Below are positions 1 through 13,425 of a DNA stretch of 64,000 nucleotides, piece by piece. The notes beneath the pieces are model-generated. The model was not told the DNA's origin, searched no databases, and was given only the letters and a program-made list of their open reading frames with translations. This DNA is from Petrolisthes cinctipes. Lineage: Eukaryota; Arthropoda; Malacostraca; Decapoda; Porcellanidae. The position numbers and the translations under genes are program-made. The stretch's first letter is position 1; the number at the start of each line of letters is the position of its first letter. The stretch lies in NCBI GenBank assembly GCA_033782935.1, contig JAWQEG010001349.1, forward strand, positions 126,501 to 190,500, written 5' to 3'.

Positions 1-771
1 TCCCCCATAAGCCGTATTGTTGTTGTCTGGAGTCAAGCTGATCCACCTCCAAATGAGATTTCCTTTGATTTCCTCCCTTGTCTTCCACCGTGTGAGGTGA
101 GGAAACTTCATAATGACCAGCCTTGGTGTTACAGGTGCTGGGGTGTGGGGCATATCTCCCGGTACTGTTCTGCCAGGCCGAAGTGTGCATGGTGTGCTGC
201 CGACCATGATTCCAAGACGTGTCCTGTCAGGGGCGAACCATCACGTCCTGCTGCCTCCACCTCTGAGCCTTCACCTCCTGAGGATACGTCTCGATGGAAG
301 TGTCCACGATGCCTTCAGCCAGGGGTTAACGTGTGGCATGGATGTACTTGACGTCAGGTCCAGGCTCGTGTCACTACTATTGCTTTGCCTCCACCACCGC
401 CACCACCACCACCTCCCCAGTCTGCTCCTCCTACCAGCCCTGCCTCACCTCCAGACATGGCCCTCCGCAAGTCTGTTGCTACCCTCATGGCACGATGTAC
501 GGCTCTCGAGAACTGCTTTTCTGCCCTTGAAGCCAGGATTGATGGGCTAGTTGCCGCGCAGGCTGCCAATGACTCCAAACTCTCCACCTTGGTCGAGGCT
601 CAGCAGGCCATCATCTCAACTGTCACTACCCTTACCGAAAAGATGGATACTGTTGCATCTCGCCTTGAAAAGCTTTTCGAGTCAGTCCCTTCTCCTGGTC
701 CATCTTCTTCTCCAGGTCGCTCATCTGCCCCCACTCACCGGACTTCTACCTCCAAATACAGAGTTCGCTAG
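1..771 (+). pseudogene. LINE family A ORF1 (gag-like), C-terminal part
   Basis: ORF1 of LINEs encodes an RNA-binding protein that packages the transcript. The frame is open from base 1. Two CCHC knuckles are visible around 124-225: C-x2-C-x4-H-x4-C followed by C-x2-C-x3-H-x4-C, then a further Cys/His cluster near 301-345. A TGA at 349-351 interrupts the frame, which then continues without shift through a run of about ten prolines (385-415) and a heptad-like segment rich in Ala, Leu and Glu (about 470-690) likely to form a coiled coil. It stops at TAG 769-771, overlapping the ORF2 frame by one base, as is common for LINE ORF pairs. The N-terminus lies outside the window. A TGA standing where CGA would give Arg suggests CpG decay. 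Confidence 0.85.
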
Positions 772-3700
772 TGATTGCCGGCTGGATGTCATCTCCTGGA
801 ATGTATGTGGTATCACCAGTTATGCTAAGCTCACTCAACTCAAGGCCTATGTTTTTCGTCATCATCCCAGTGTTATTTTTCTCCAGAAAGCATTTCCAGG
901 ACGGCCGCTCACTGCTGGGCAAGCTCCTCCTCTCTCAGGTTATGTGCCATATGTTCATCTGGTAAGGAATGGTCTCCTGACTTACATACATAGCTCCTTG
1001 CCACATCGCCTTCTCCGTACCTCCACTGATCCTGACATGACCTTTCAGCTATTTGAGGTTCTACCTGGGAATGGAGTACTACAACTATGTAATGTCTATT
1101 CTGCCCCAGCTAGACTCACTCTTGAGGCTCTTCCTTCTCCAACAGAGCGTGGTATGGTTTTTATGGGAGATTTTAATGCTCGGCATTCTGATTTGGGTGA
1201 TGGTTCTGGCTCTATTAATCGTAATGGTGTTCGTCTCCTTTCATACATCCGCAAGCATCATCTGACACGCTGGGACACTGGTGGTGCCACTCATTGCCGG
1301 GGAGGTACTCTGGATTACATCCTCTCGTCTGGCCTGATAGCATCTCGGGTCCTGTGCTCCTCCGTGCCAGACTTATTCTCTGATTACATCGCTCTTCGGT
1401 TTCATTATTCTCTAACTGCTGGGTCAAGTGCTTCAGCAACTCGTTTGCGTATTGCTGTGCCCCCTAAATATTGCCCGACTTACATCTTATTCATGGCCCA
1501 TGTATTCCCTACATTTGACATATCATCAGCTGAACAGTTGTACTCTGATCTTGTATCTGCTACTCATGACTTTTATAGGCTATACGTCTCCCGGCCACAC
1601 CTCCAGCATCGCCATACTGCCCACTCCTGGATGCTGGATGCACATATACAAGAGGCAAAGGAGGAGGCTGAACGTGATGGCCTATTGTTTCAAGCCAACC
1701 CAACCCCTGACCTGCTCCATCGTTACCAGATGTCTAGGGATGCTTTAGTTGCCCTGCAGGAGTGTGCTCACACTGAGTCTTGGCAGCGGTTCACGGACAG
1801 CATCAACCAGCAAACAAGTGTGGCTTCTATGTGGCACCTCATCCGTCGGGTTGTTAAAAAGACACCGGCCACTGCTCGTCATCACACCCCCGCCGACTAT
1901 GCCCAACAACTTGTCGATGCCTGGTCAGAACAATCTACCTCAGCCAGTCTACCCATCCACATACAAGATGCACTCACTTCCCGTGCTGCTGTCCATCAGC
2001 TACGTCTAATGTCTGCTCTGTTGCAAGATGATGACGATGATGCAGAGGTGATAACTGAGGAGGAGTTGCGACGTGCTCTCTCTCGGGGTAGAGCTTCTTC
2101 CCCTGGTGATGATGGTATTACTTATGCTGTGCTGCGCCTACTTCAACAAGTTCCTGGGAACCCTCTACTTCTACTGTACAATCTTTGTCTTCGTGATGGT
2201 TGTGTACCACGAGCCTGGACCAGCAGCACAATAATACCCATCCCTAAGCCCGGCACTGCGAAGTTCAGGCCTATTTCCCTGACTTCCTGTTTTTGTAAAG
2301 TTATGGAGAGAATCTTACTCAATCGTCTCATGTACAGACTGCAAGATCGCCTTTCTCCATGGCTGTTTGGTTTCCTTCCCCAACAGAGCACACACCACTG
2401 CCTAGTCGACCTGTACACTCGCCTTAACAGGGACAGTGTGGTGGCCTTCATTGACCTTCGAAGTGCCTTCGATGTTGCTAATAGAGACATCATTTTGGAT
2501 CAACTGGTTGACTTTGGGATAAAGGGTAATCTATTACGGTGGATTCGGGGCTACCTGAGTAACAGGACCTCCCGTGTGTTTTTCAGTGGTGCGCTCAGTC
2601 CTTTGCGCAGTTTTCATCTTGGTACGCCTCAAGGGGGTGTTCTCAGCCCATTGTTATTTAATATTCTGATGCATCGGCTGCTCACTTCTCTCCCTGATAT
2701 ACCTTGAACTACAATTACGTGCTATGCTGATGATATCTGTGTTCATTCTACCTCACCAATGGATCTCCAGCGGTTTCTTGACTCCTTCTCTGTGCCCTCC
2801 TCTCACTGTGGCATTATTGTCTCCCCAGATAAGAGCAGAATATTCACCTGCCGCCTTCCTCAAGCTCGGCCAGTGTTTACCATTGGAGGGACTGTCATTC
2901 CCATGTGTTCCCAGTATCGCTACCTGGGCGCACCAGTCAATATTTGGCCAATTGTCCCTGCCAGACCTCAAGACCATCCCATTGTCCAGGACTTATTGGG
3001 TCGTCTCCAGCGCCGACTTACGCCACTTCAATGGCTCACTAACAACTCCTCGGGCATCTCCATCCCAGTATCCAGGACTATCTATATTGCTTTTATCCGT
3101 TCAGTTGTTGATTACCTCTCACCTGCTCTGATTCAACTTCCCAGGGCTACTTTTGAAACTTTAGAAAAATTTCAGAATAGAGCAATGAGAATAATTCTCG
3201 GTTGTCCAATGTCGACCAGGATAGTGAACATGCAGCGTGAGTTGCGTCTTACCCCGTTAGTGGAGAGAATTTATTCTAATGTTACTTGCTTCACTGTCAA
3301 GTGCCTCCATTTCCCACATCTTTCACCTCATTACTCTCAGTTAGTCAGGACTTCTCTTAGACCAAACTACCCGGTCCCTCCCATACTGCCTGCTGGACGT
3401 ACTCTTATAAGGTCTGTTTCCTCTATGCTCCATAGTCTTAATATAGATATAATGGTGGCCGACGTCCCCCCAGGACCCCCTCCATGAATGCTACCAACAC
3501 CTGATGTGAGCTTCACACCTACTTCCAAGTCGGAACTGCCTTCTCTACAGCGGCAGTTGGCTCTGGAACATATAGAAACAGTGACATCCTCCATCACAGA
3601 TCCATACTGCCTCTACACTGATGGCTCATTGCAAGTGGATGGTGCAGCAGGTTGTGCCGTTTTCTCACCTGACATGGAGTCACCTCCAGGGGGCTGGGTT

Positions 3701-4453
3701 GGCCGTCGTCTCTGTAACCACTCTAGCTCAACTTTTTGTGAACTGTATGCCATTCTGGATGCTGTTAGTCTTGTTTGTCAACGTGGAGTGAATGCTGCCA
3801 TTTTTTGTGACTCCAGACCTGCCCTTCATTCTCTCTCTAGTGTTCAGCCCACACACTCTACTGTTGTTCAGCAGATTTTATTGTTTTTGTCCTTATTGCG
3901 TCATCGTAACTTGACTGTCAAATTTTTATTGGTGCCACCCCATGTAGGTTTACGTCACAATGGTACAGTTGACAGACTCGCAAAGGAAGCCTGCCATCTG
4001 CCTCCTCGTGGTGTTGGACGTCCTCTCTCCCTGACATGTTACCTCTCTAAAGTCCGCTCCGCCGCTCTCCTCCCTGTACGGCGACGCAGGGATGCAGAGA
4101 GGCCCTTCAGCATCTCCATCACACATTATGAGTCTGTCTGCCGTCACAAATATTCCTACCGTCGTCGAGGCCTCATGGTTCGGAGGCACAATGTAGTCTC
4201 TGCTCGTTTGAGGCTTGGCTACCGGCCACCGTGGCAGGTTGCTGGGATGCAGGGTGAGCCTCCCTTCACTGAGTGTCGCTTGTGTCGAGCACCTCGTGCT
4301 AACACTGTAGAGCACTATTGCCTGGCCTGCCCCACTGTCCGACACTTGCTGCCCCGGGGCCTGCCACTTGATGTGCTTTGTCGACACCTGCTGAACCACC
4401 AGGTTCTGGAGGAACTTCTGGTACGCCACCCTCGTTTTTGTGGATTTAAATAG
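770..4453 (+). pseudogene. LINE family A ORF2: endonuclease-RT-RNase H polyprotein
   Basis: One frame runs from about 770 to the TAG at 4451, broken only by TGA at 2705 and 3485. Endonuclease motifs appear in order: ISWNVCG near 800, GDFNAR near 1166, and a final SDY near 1380 where the family has catalytic SDH; the usual LQE reads LQK near 885. RT motifs include the FRPISLTS and AFDVANRD regions (2265-2490), TPQGGVLSPLLF (about 2622-2660) and YADD just after the first stop (2720-2731). RNase H has YTDGS (about 3615), an Glu in the ELYAI segment, a CDSR Asp (about 3810) and a distal Asp near 3970. A C-x2-C...H-x4-C finger follows at about 4275-4330. The two stops separate YADD from the fingers and RNase H from RT, so no functional protein is possible. 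Confidence 0.92.
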
Positions 4454-4605
4454 GTCATAGTGTAAATATTTGTCTGTATGCTTGTGCTCCATTCTCTTAT
4501 GTTTTCGTGATGTGTGTGTGTGTGGTTGTAGTCATTGTATTCTCATGGGTCCCGCCTACCCGTATGTATTGTTGCCTGCCTGTTGATTGACGCTACGGCG
4601 CAATT

Positions 4606-4638
<33 letters not shown>

Positions 4639-4667
4639 ATAGTTCCATATATATTTTTCAAAAATGT

Positions 4668-5128
4668 AAAAAGTTAATTACACACATGAAAGCCAAATCC
4701 ATTGCCGTGGGCGAACGATCGAACGCTTTAAAATTAACTCCTCGCCCCACCTCATCTCCTGCTCTCTCTTAAGTGGACGAGGCAAGTTTTAAAACGTATG
4801 AAGCAATGAAACCCTTATCGTTCATGGGATTCAAACAGATCCGTTGGCTTTTAATCGATCCCAAGGCTTCGTGTTTCTTTTAATGTCAGATAAGTTAGTA
4901 GTACCGCCCTGGCATCTACATGTATCACTCGGTAAGTGTAACTCGACCACAAAACAATACCCGTGATCGATAAGGGTTTATTGCTTCATACGTTGTATTG
5001 AGTTCCCTCGTCTACCCGAGAGAGAACACGGGGTGCTGTTGGGGGGGGGAGTTAATTTTAGAAGTGTTCGATCATTCGCAAACGGTAATGGATTTGCCTT
5101 TCATGTCTGTAATTAACTTTTTAAATCA
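4668..5128. mobile_element. Fold-back (long inverted repeat) element
   Basis: The left arm (4668-4747, continuing 4774-4830) reads as an imperfect reverse complement of the right arm (4961-5017, continuing 5041-5128). Matching blocks include GTTAATTACACACATGAAAG at left against its inverse near 5100-5120, and the GAAGCAATGAAACCCTTATCG block (about 4799-4819) against 4968-4990. No open reading frame fits. The spacing leaves a loop of about 130 bases. It sits directly after the LINE poly(A) tail, so one inserted next to the other. It is most likely a non-autonomous fold-back MITE; no clear TSD was found. Confidence 0.7.
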
Positions 5129-5175
5129 TGTCAGGACTTTACCCTGTCATTTTGTAAATGTAGTTTTGAATAACC

Positions 5176-6709
<1,534 letters not shown>

Positions 6710-6959
6710 CTAAGGGTTGATTCCAAAGTGGTATTGGTTTGTTAGCTTCCCAACTAACCACACTTGTAAGGCTTCATTATTTTCCAAAAGCTGAGTATCC
6801 ACATTCACAAAATCTATCCAACAGTTAGATAATTATAATCACTGTATAGTTTACTCACCAAATTCATTAAATAATTCACCCAGAAGTCATTAACACGGCT
6901 AACATTCTTTTGTTTGCATGCTTACAAACCACAACGAACAACTGTGGAATGGACCCTAA
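6710..6959. mobile_element. MITE family G, copy 1 (Harbinger-like, TAA flanks)
   Basis: The left end GGGTTGATTCCAAAGTGGTA and the right end at 6921-6957 are imperfect inverted repeats of about 40 bases. Both outer flanks read TAA, which fits the 3-bp TWA target of PIF/Harbinger elements. The interior has no coding capacity. Related copies lie at 38202-38508 and 60190-60690, where an inner block with CCAACCAACCACACTTGTCA is repeated. Confidence 0.7.
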
Positions 6960-7124
6960 GTTACAGTGAGAGAACATCACAGATCATTGGTTGGCATAAC
7001 TGTGTACAATACTTCATATTAATAAAAAGAATATAAACTGTATAGTAACTGCCTTAACATTTTATAACTCAATACCATACAGTATAATAAATTTACTTGA
7101 TCTTTCTATCAAGAGTTTGATGTA

Positions 7125-7344
7125 CAGTCGGCGGCAAAAGTCGTGACCCCTCACTCAGCACGTCTTCAAATATAACATAAAGGTTAATCATCGAATAAAC
7201 ACATTCACCATATAGAAATACGATATCCAGGAGGTAAATTAATATACTTCTTTGGTTTTTCAGTTTAGGAGCCCATGAAGATTATATTTCCATACTTACT
7301 TTATGACTCGGCAGATGTAGCGACAGGACATTTGCCGCCGACTG
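7125..7344. mobile_element. MITE C (Tc1/mariner-type ends)
   Basis: A 220-bp element bounded by TA on both sides (7123-7124, 7345-7346). Its ends are inverted repeats reading CAGTCGGCGGCAAAAGTC on the left and the matching inverse with CATTTGCCGCCGACTG on the right. CAGT termini with a TA target are the hallmark of Tc1/mariner-derived elements. No transposase is encoded. Confidence 0.8.
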
Positions 7345-7349
7345 TACAA

Positions 7350-8115
7350 AAAATATATTTTCAACAGCAAATGACTTATCAAAACCAATTCTGAGTACTG
7401 TACGACCGTAATACTAAATGCCACATCTGTACTGTATTTCAATTAGCTAGTCAAAGTTATTCAGTATTGGTAAGGATATTGTACAGACTAAACTTCTGTA
7501 ATGATCTCATGATTGCCATTTACAGCGGAGGCGGTAATTCATGTCTGTCACTTTTGGCTGCAGTAACATCAACTATCATGTATCCATCATTACACTATTT
7601 GTATACAGGAACAAATAGAAAAAATATAAATTTAAAGCTTTCAAATTAAAAGCTCCTTTGCTAAAAGTTCAGAATAGCCCATAACAAAGTATTACAAGAA
7701 AGTTATTCCTGGTTTAGTATTTTCACTACATTAATATAATAACAATTTTGGTAACATTGTGTCTGAGCATTAAAAATATGCTTCTCAAAATGTAGAGGCA
7801 AGTAAATGTCACCAAAAGCAGGTTGGTTATAGTAGAAAATGCTGTTGAGAAATGACAGGCAAGTTGATGAAATCCCAAACTACTGACAAAACAATAACAT
7901 TAACAAGTACATAAACAGTAAGAATAATAATGACATACACACTGACAACATCACTATGGCTATTCATGCTGCTGAAAGAATAACATACTTGGCAGGATAT
8001 ATAGTAAAAGTCAGGAAAATTGTTAATAGGAATATCAAGTGTCTATGTCATAATAAGGAAGGACTGCTTTGGCATCCATCCATGCCAACAACTTATAAAA
8101 CACTTAAGGTAGTAG
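7350..8115. other. AT-rich stretch without recognised gene
   Basis: Nothing beyond AT-rich single-copy-looking sequence is visible. Open frames at 7467-7649 and 7956-8183 show no known motif; the second runs into the neighbouring MITE, which argues against a real gene. Confidence 0.5.
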
Positions 8116-8119
8116 TGTA

Positions 8120-8346
8120 CAGTCGCGAGCCAAAGTTTCGTTACCCCTTGGCTGACAGGAAGGTTGGTAACGAGACAGGGTGAGGTTCATTTTCCATGAC
8201 TTTCGGTTTATGGTTTGTGAAAATGAACCTCACACTGTTTCGTTACCAACTCGATACACCAGTTTGTCCGATTGTTCAGCATATGCTTAACACTGTCTTC
8301 ACCTTCCTGTCAGCCAAGGGGGTAACAAAACTTTGGTTCGCGACTG
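8120..8346. mobile_element. MITE A (Tc1/mariner-type, near-palindromic)
   Basis: Flanked by TA at 8118-8119 and 8347-8348. The left end CAGTCGCGAGCCAAAGTTTC and its inverse on the right match over about 45 bases, including a TTGGCTGACAGGAAGG block. A second inner inverted pair around TGAGGTTCATTTTCC (about 8182-8230) makes the element almost wholly palindromic. No coding capacity. Confidence 0.85.
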
Positions 8347-8348
8347 TA

Positions 8349-8547
8349 CACACAACAAAAAAACTATCGTTACACCTTCTGCGTGATACAAAATGACACC
8401 ATAAATGAAGGTTTTTGATAACAGATGCGGCCACAACATAATACATACGCAGGGACACCACTGTGAGAAGGCTGTTATCAAAAACCTTTATTCGTGGTGT
8501 CATTTTGTATCGCACAGAAGGTGTAACAATAGTTTTTTTGTTGTGTG
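8349..8547. mobile_element. MITE B, long-arm hairpin sharing a TA with MITE A
   Basis: A 199-bp element with arms of about 75 bases (8349-8424 and 8472-8547) around a loop of about 47 bases. The ends read CACACAACAAAAAAACTATC on the left and its inverse on the right. It is flanked by TA at 8347-8348 and 8548-8549. The left TA is also the right TA of MITE A, so one element inserted into the other's target duplication. Open frames through it are products of the repeat. Confidence 0.85.
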
Positions 8548-8663
8548 TACATATTTATCTTTATACTCAAAATTCATGTGTTGTGGTAGTTGCTGTATGT
8601 ATAAGATGTCTTTTCCGTATAGCTATGTTGCAAAGTTAAGAGGGTCAGGTAATGTCAGCTAAT

Positions 8664-8815
8664 AGTCCGGTGGCCAAACACAATTTCTGGACTGAACCTT
8701 GAACTTTGTGGCGCAGAAATTTTCTTTGCAGATTATGATAGCCTGAAACCTCTAGTTTTGGAATCCATCGGGTGCAACTTTTGCATCATTGAGCATTTTG
8801 CAAAAATGGTGACTG
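8664..8815 (+). repeat. Left terminal inverted repeat of Academ-like element
   Basis: This arm pairs with 13270-13425. The first 12 bases are identical in inverse orientation; the right arm then carries a C-run of about 14 bases not present on the left. Further matching blocks fall at ACCTTGAA, TTTGTGG, GAATCC, GGGTGCAA and TGAGCATTTTG. Confidence 0.75.
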
Positions 8816-9015
8816 AAAATAGGAGTGTAGTAACTTTTTTGACATTAAAAGTTTTGGGTACAGGTATCCCAAATGGGCATAAATCACACATGGATACCCC
8901 TTCTACAATTATTTTACTACCAAAATGTTCGTATTAATGAGCTCTATCACACGAAACAAGTGACATGTGAAATTGGTCAACAATAAGGTCATTATAGGTC
9001 AAAAAGTCACAATTT

Positions 9016-11194
9016 TTGGCGAAGAAAAATTATTTCAGATATAAGAGTATAGATATTTTCAGATATAGTTATGATTACCCTCGAGAGAGAGATAAGGTAT
9101 GGACATCAAATGAGCTCTTAGAACAGTATAGACGTCATGGTGGTGATCAAAGTAAACGAACTGTTTGTTCTAAGATTAAGAGTCATTTTGGAGACAAGGT
9201 AGCCTGGTTCTCTGACTGGCAAAGTTGTTTGTCTAGTCTCTTAATATTTCGAGACAGTACATCAAATGTGATTAAGCTAGTTAACAATGATGGGGATGAA
9301 AATACTGACATTGACAGATTCTTGAAACTTGTAGGTAAGCGCATTAGCAATGAATCTCAGCAGTCAGCACCAGATAGGTCCACATTTGATGTCTGTGTTC
9401 ACCCTAGGTCATGCTTGAAGTATGTCAGTCCCACCCTGATTGCTCTGTTGGAAAATGTCTCTGACAAATTTCAAGTGGGTAATGAATCACTTATGATTGG
9501 GAATATAGTCAATGGCATTGTGTGTGGTCGTCCAACCCCTCTGCAAATCGCACTAGGGGTCACATTAAGCCGCAAGAGCTTGATTGAAGATTTCAGTGTC
9601 TTGGGTGTTACGTGCACTTATGACGAGGTCCGCTTGTTCAAAGGATCAGCTGCTGCCTCTGCATCAAGGGATCCAAGCCCAATCGGTTCAGCTGAAGATG
9701 GCCTTATCCAAACAATTGCTTATAACTTTGATGCAGAGATAGCCTCTCCAAATGGACTAACTTCAACTCATCCGTTGGCGTTGTTGATAACTCAAAGTCA
9801 GCAATCTTAGCAAGACACATGTGATGCTTAAACAATACCACGGCTGAAGAAGAGTTAACTGGATGCATTGAAAGGAACAATGTGCTCAGGAGTGTCCACA
9901 TCGTGTTTATAAGGGCCCAAAGAAGCCATCCTTTCCTCCAAAACTGACAGAAATAGGTGTACTACCTCTGAAGGTCTTAACAAAACAGGTCCTATCAGTA
10001 GAACTGTCTAAATCATTGGATTTCGACTTCTTCAAGGCAGTGACCAGTCAGAACTCTTCTCCAGAATTTGGTGGCTTTAATATTCAGCATGCACGGAGGG
10101 AAGGAAAAGAACTGAAAGCAAGCACAAAATCTATGTACCGGCCACTGATTGATGCGAAACCCTCAGGTCCAACCACAATCAAGACAGCAATGGAAGAGGC
10201 GAAAAGGCTCACCACTAATCTCCAATTGTATCATATTGCACTGAATGTGCAGTTGGCTTTTGGTGATGATTTCAGTAACAGGCTTGGTGGCATGCACTTC
10301 CTTATGAGTTTTGTTGGAGCTGTTGGTTCTCTCATGAGCAACAGTGGTCTTGAAAATATCATGAAGGCAGCTTTTGGGGGTGTTACCAAGATGCTGACTG
10401 GCAAGAATTATCCACAGAACACTAGAGCCCTACGTCTGGTGGTAGAGGAAGTCCTTCGGGATACTCTTAGTTCTCTCAGTTCATACCAAGAACTTTTTGA
10501 CGAACTGTCTATGAAGGCAGAAGCCAGTCGCACAACAAAACACTGGGTGAACAATCTCATTTTGCCAGTCTTTCTCATGATGATCTTTGTGTGGGCTGAA
10601 CGGGAGGGTGATTGGGCTCTACATTTATGGGCTGTGAAAGAAATGTCCCCTACTTCTTCGCATCAGGACACATTTTAATTATTCAAGATATGGGTTAGTC
10701 TACTTCAGATCCATGGAAAAAATGAATGGTTAAGTCCTGGAGAAGTTCATGAAAGGCGAGCATGTCCAGCGTCATACAAAGGAAATCTGGAATGGCATGG
10801 CATGTGGACTAATATGTATAGATAAGCCACATTTATGCGATATGGACATGGGCCTCAAGGTCTCACAGGCTTAACCATGAACCAGTCTGCTGTTAGTCTT
10901 TGGGCTCTTAGCTTACATAAATGCAGACGGTTACAGAAGGACATAGCAGACATGAAGGACAGGAACTTCAAAGATGACCAGGGACACAAGGAAGAGATGG
11001 CGTCCCGAATGGCATATGATGAAAAGGACAGGACGACTATTCGTGAAAAGCTGGAGTTGTGCATTCATCCACTGAAACCTGATGAACATCCTCAGGGACT
11101 TGTCAACATTGTAACCGGAAAGATGAATCCAGATACAGTGAATGTGGAAAATGCCCATACCATTGGATCCCAGCAAAGACAACAGTTTGAATAA
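9016..11194 (+). pseudogene. Academ-like transposase region, broken into fragments
   Basis: Frame pieces at 9016-9810, about 9811-10678 and 10679-11194 read as successive parts of one protein. The first contains WTSNELLEQYRRHGGDQSKR and, near its end, an NFDAEI motif (about 9727-9744) that could hold a catalytic acidic residue; it is lost by frameshift at about 9770. The second contains the segment around FMSFVGAVGSLMSNSGL and ends with FVWAEREGDWALHL, a motif I recall from a large family of uncharacterised transposon proteins in invertebrates. The third has GLTGLTMNQSAVSLWALS, the usual next conserved block of that family. TAG/TGA stops and frame changes separate the pieces. Assignment to the transposase half rests on position and on this remembered similarity. 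Confidence 0.6.
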
Positions 11195-11579
11195 AGTTGG
11201 CCAGAAGGATTCTATAAGCCAATTGTAAACAAAGTTAGTGTCATGGTAGGAAATCAGAGAAGACAGTCCACTGAAAAAAAAGAAACATATCGACTGTGAA
11301 CTCATCTTCTCAAGGCTGATGATATTAATACAGTAGCAACACATTGATATCAAATTAGTCATGGCATATGAGTTGGCACCTCTTCCAATATTGCTTTTGT
11401 ATGGCACAAAGGACCAACCAGAAATGAGAATTGCCAAAGCCAAAGCTACACTCAGGAAGACTCTTCAAGTTGAACAATTCTCTCAGACATTCACAAGTCA
11501 ACTGGACGCATTATTTTTAGATGGATGTGCAACAATGTGGGTAGTTCACTGACCGGCAAAGGGAGTTGTCAAGGATTAT

Positions 11580-12857
11580 GTGAATGCCTTTGTAGATTAT
11601 GTATTCTCCAAGATGATCGTTGCAAGCAACATATCTGTAGTATTTGACAAATATCACAAAAAAAGCATCATAAGCAGTACAAGAGCTGCACAATCTGCTG
11701 GAGTGCAGCATTGCAAGAAACATGTCATCACACTGGCAACGCCAATCCCCTCTCGAGATGTTGTTCTTAATGTGGCACACAACAAGGAACAGCTTATTGA
11801 TATGATCACTGAAGAACTCCTAGATAGAATCCAAGGACTCAGGTTGCCAAACAACCTTGTTGTCACAGGGAAAACTGATATCCCTGTTGAAGTCAGGCAA
11901 GGTGTACGAGTAGAGAGATCAGATTTGCGAACCAACCATGAGGAAGCAGACGTTATCATTCCACTCCAAGTTGTCCACTCTGCTTCCAAAACCAGGAAGA
12001 ATCTTAAAGTGATCTCGGATGACACAGACGTGTTTGTATTGCTGGCACATTACTACCACCTCTGTCAACTATCTGCACCCCTTGTCATGGAGCTGACCTC
12101 TCCAGAAAGGACTTCTGTGAACATCGGAGACACAGTAAATAAACACCAGGCAATTGTCCCACAGCTGCTGGCAGCACATGCGTTAACATGATACGACACA
12201 GTTGGTTCCTATTTTGGAGTTGGAAAAGTCAAAGTAGTGAAAGTTTTAAAGGCAGGACATAAGCTAGACAGCATAGGACAACCTGAAGCCCAACAGAAGA
12301 CTGTCATTCTAGAATCAACCCAGTTTATTGCAGCATGCTATGGAGAGAAATCTGGACCAGACGATAGCATGTCTGATATCAGATACATACATTGGATCTC
12401 CAGAATGGGTAGAAAAAGTACTGCATCAGTTCACCAACTGAAGACTCTTCCACCTACAAGTGAAGCGTTAGTAGAGAACGTGAAAAGGGCACAGTTTCAA
12501 GCTTGTATTTGGAGGGCAGCACTGACTGGTGAGGCACCAGATATGGACCCCGTGGAGAACGGCTGGGTACTTGATGACGATTTCGGTGCGTTAATACCAG
12601 TGACTCTCCCACCACAAACAGAAATTGCTCCGGCAGCAGTAATGAAACTGATTCAGTGTGGATGCTCAACCGAGACGTCATGCTCAACTGAAAGGTGTGG
12701 ATGTGTGGCTAGTCAAATTTCTTGTTCTGCATTTTGTCACTGTCAAGCAGAAATAAGAACATGCCAGAATAAGTGGACATTGCTGAGACAAAGGATAGAG
12801 GATGCCAATTACTCTGATGCAAATGAAAGTGATGCTGAGGTTGACAGAGATGACTGA
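11580..12857 (+). pseudogene. XPG-like nuclease plus Cys-rich finger region
   Basis: Two segments in one frame (11580-12191 and 12192-12857) are split only by a TGA at 12189. The first shows features of FEN/XPG/PIN nucleases: an Asp in VVFDKYHK near residue 22, an acidic EEAD cluster (about 11940-11951) and SDDTDVFVLL (about 12016-12045). The second carries KTLPPTSEALVENVKRA-like helical sequence, then nine cysteines arranged C-x-C-x5-C-x4-C-x-C-x6-C-x3-C-x-C-x6-C (about 12658-12765), and an acidic tail. In Academ transposons a Cys8 finger and an XPG nuclease accompany the transposase. The protein would act in the nucleus on transposon DNA if intact; here it cannot be made whole. Confidence 0.65.
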
Positions 12858-13269
12858 TGTTTCTAAGATAATTTACGTATTTTCTGTTTTTGCTGATTCA
12901 AGAAATTCAGGTGAGAAGCAATTAAAACAATATTTAGTTAAAATACTTGAAATTATATTGAAAACTAAGTTTCCTCTCTAAATAAGTTAATATACATGAT
13001 ATCCATTCTGGTAAGTACCTAAGATTGTCTATATAACAATATTTTCATTATACTTACAAGGATATATGTTAATTCCCTGATTTTATTTATATATATATTA
13101 TTAATTTAACCAGAATATGTGTAAATAAAGGTGTCTACTATATTTTTCTTGGTATTATTAGATTCCTTAAACCCTAAAACCTATAGTTAGACACCAAAAT
13201 GACTGTTCTAAGTCAAATATCAAGAAAGTTATCAAGAGAACATCATAAATAAATATGTGTTTTATGGAT

Positions 13270-13425
13270 ATTAGCCGCCATCTTGAATTTCTCAAAATGC
13301 TCAGGGATGCCATAATTGCACCCAACGGATTCTCATTATTGGCATACTCTGGGATCAAAATCCAATGAAAACAGTATTGCACCACAAATTTCAAGGTACC
13401 CCCCCCCCCCCAGGCCACCGGACTA
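13270..13425 (-). repeat. Right terminal inverted repeat of Academ-like element
   Basis: Inverse partner of 8664-8815. It includes a poly(C) run at about 13399-13411 directly inside the conserved terminal 12 bases. Confidence 0.75.

Larger units (their letters stand above)
1..4637 (+). mobile_element. RNase H-bearing LINE (family A), 3' part, decayed
   Basis: This is the 3' portion of a non-LTR retrotransposon whose 5' end lies before the window. Read 5' to 3' it holds the end of ORF1 (zinc knuckles, Pro-rich linker, coiled coil), then ORF2 with apurinic-type endonuclease, reverse transcriptase, RNase H and a C-terminal CCHC-like finger. The order EN-RT-RNase H is typical of I-like clades. 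The 3' UTR runs from 4454, includes a short TG run near 4511-4524, and ends in a poly(A) tail at 4610-4637, which fixes the 3' end. Three in-frame TGA stops (349, 2705, 3485) and altered endonuclease residues show it is dead. No TSD can be tested because the 5' end is missing. Confidence 0.93.
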
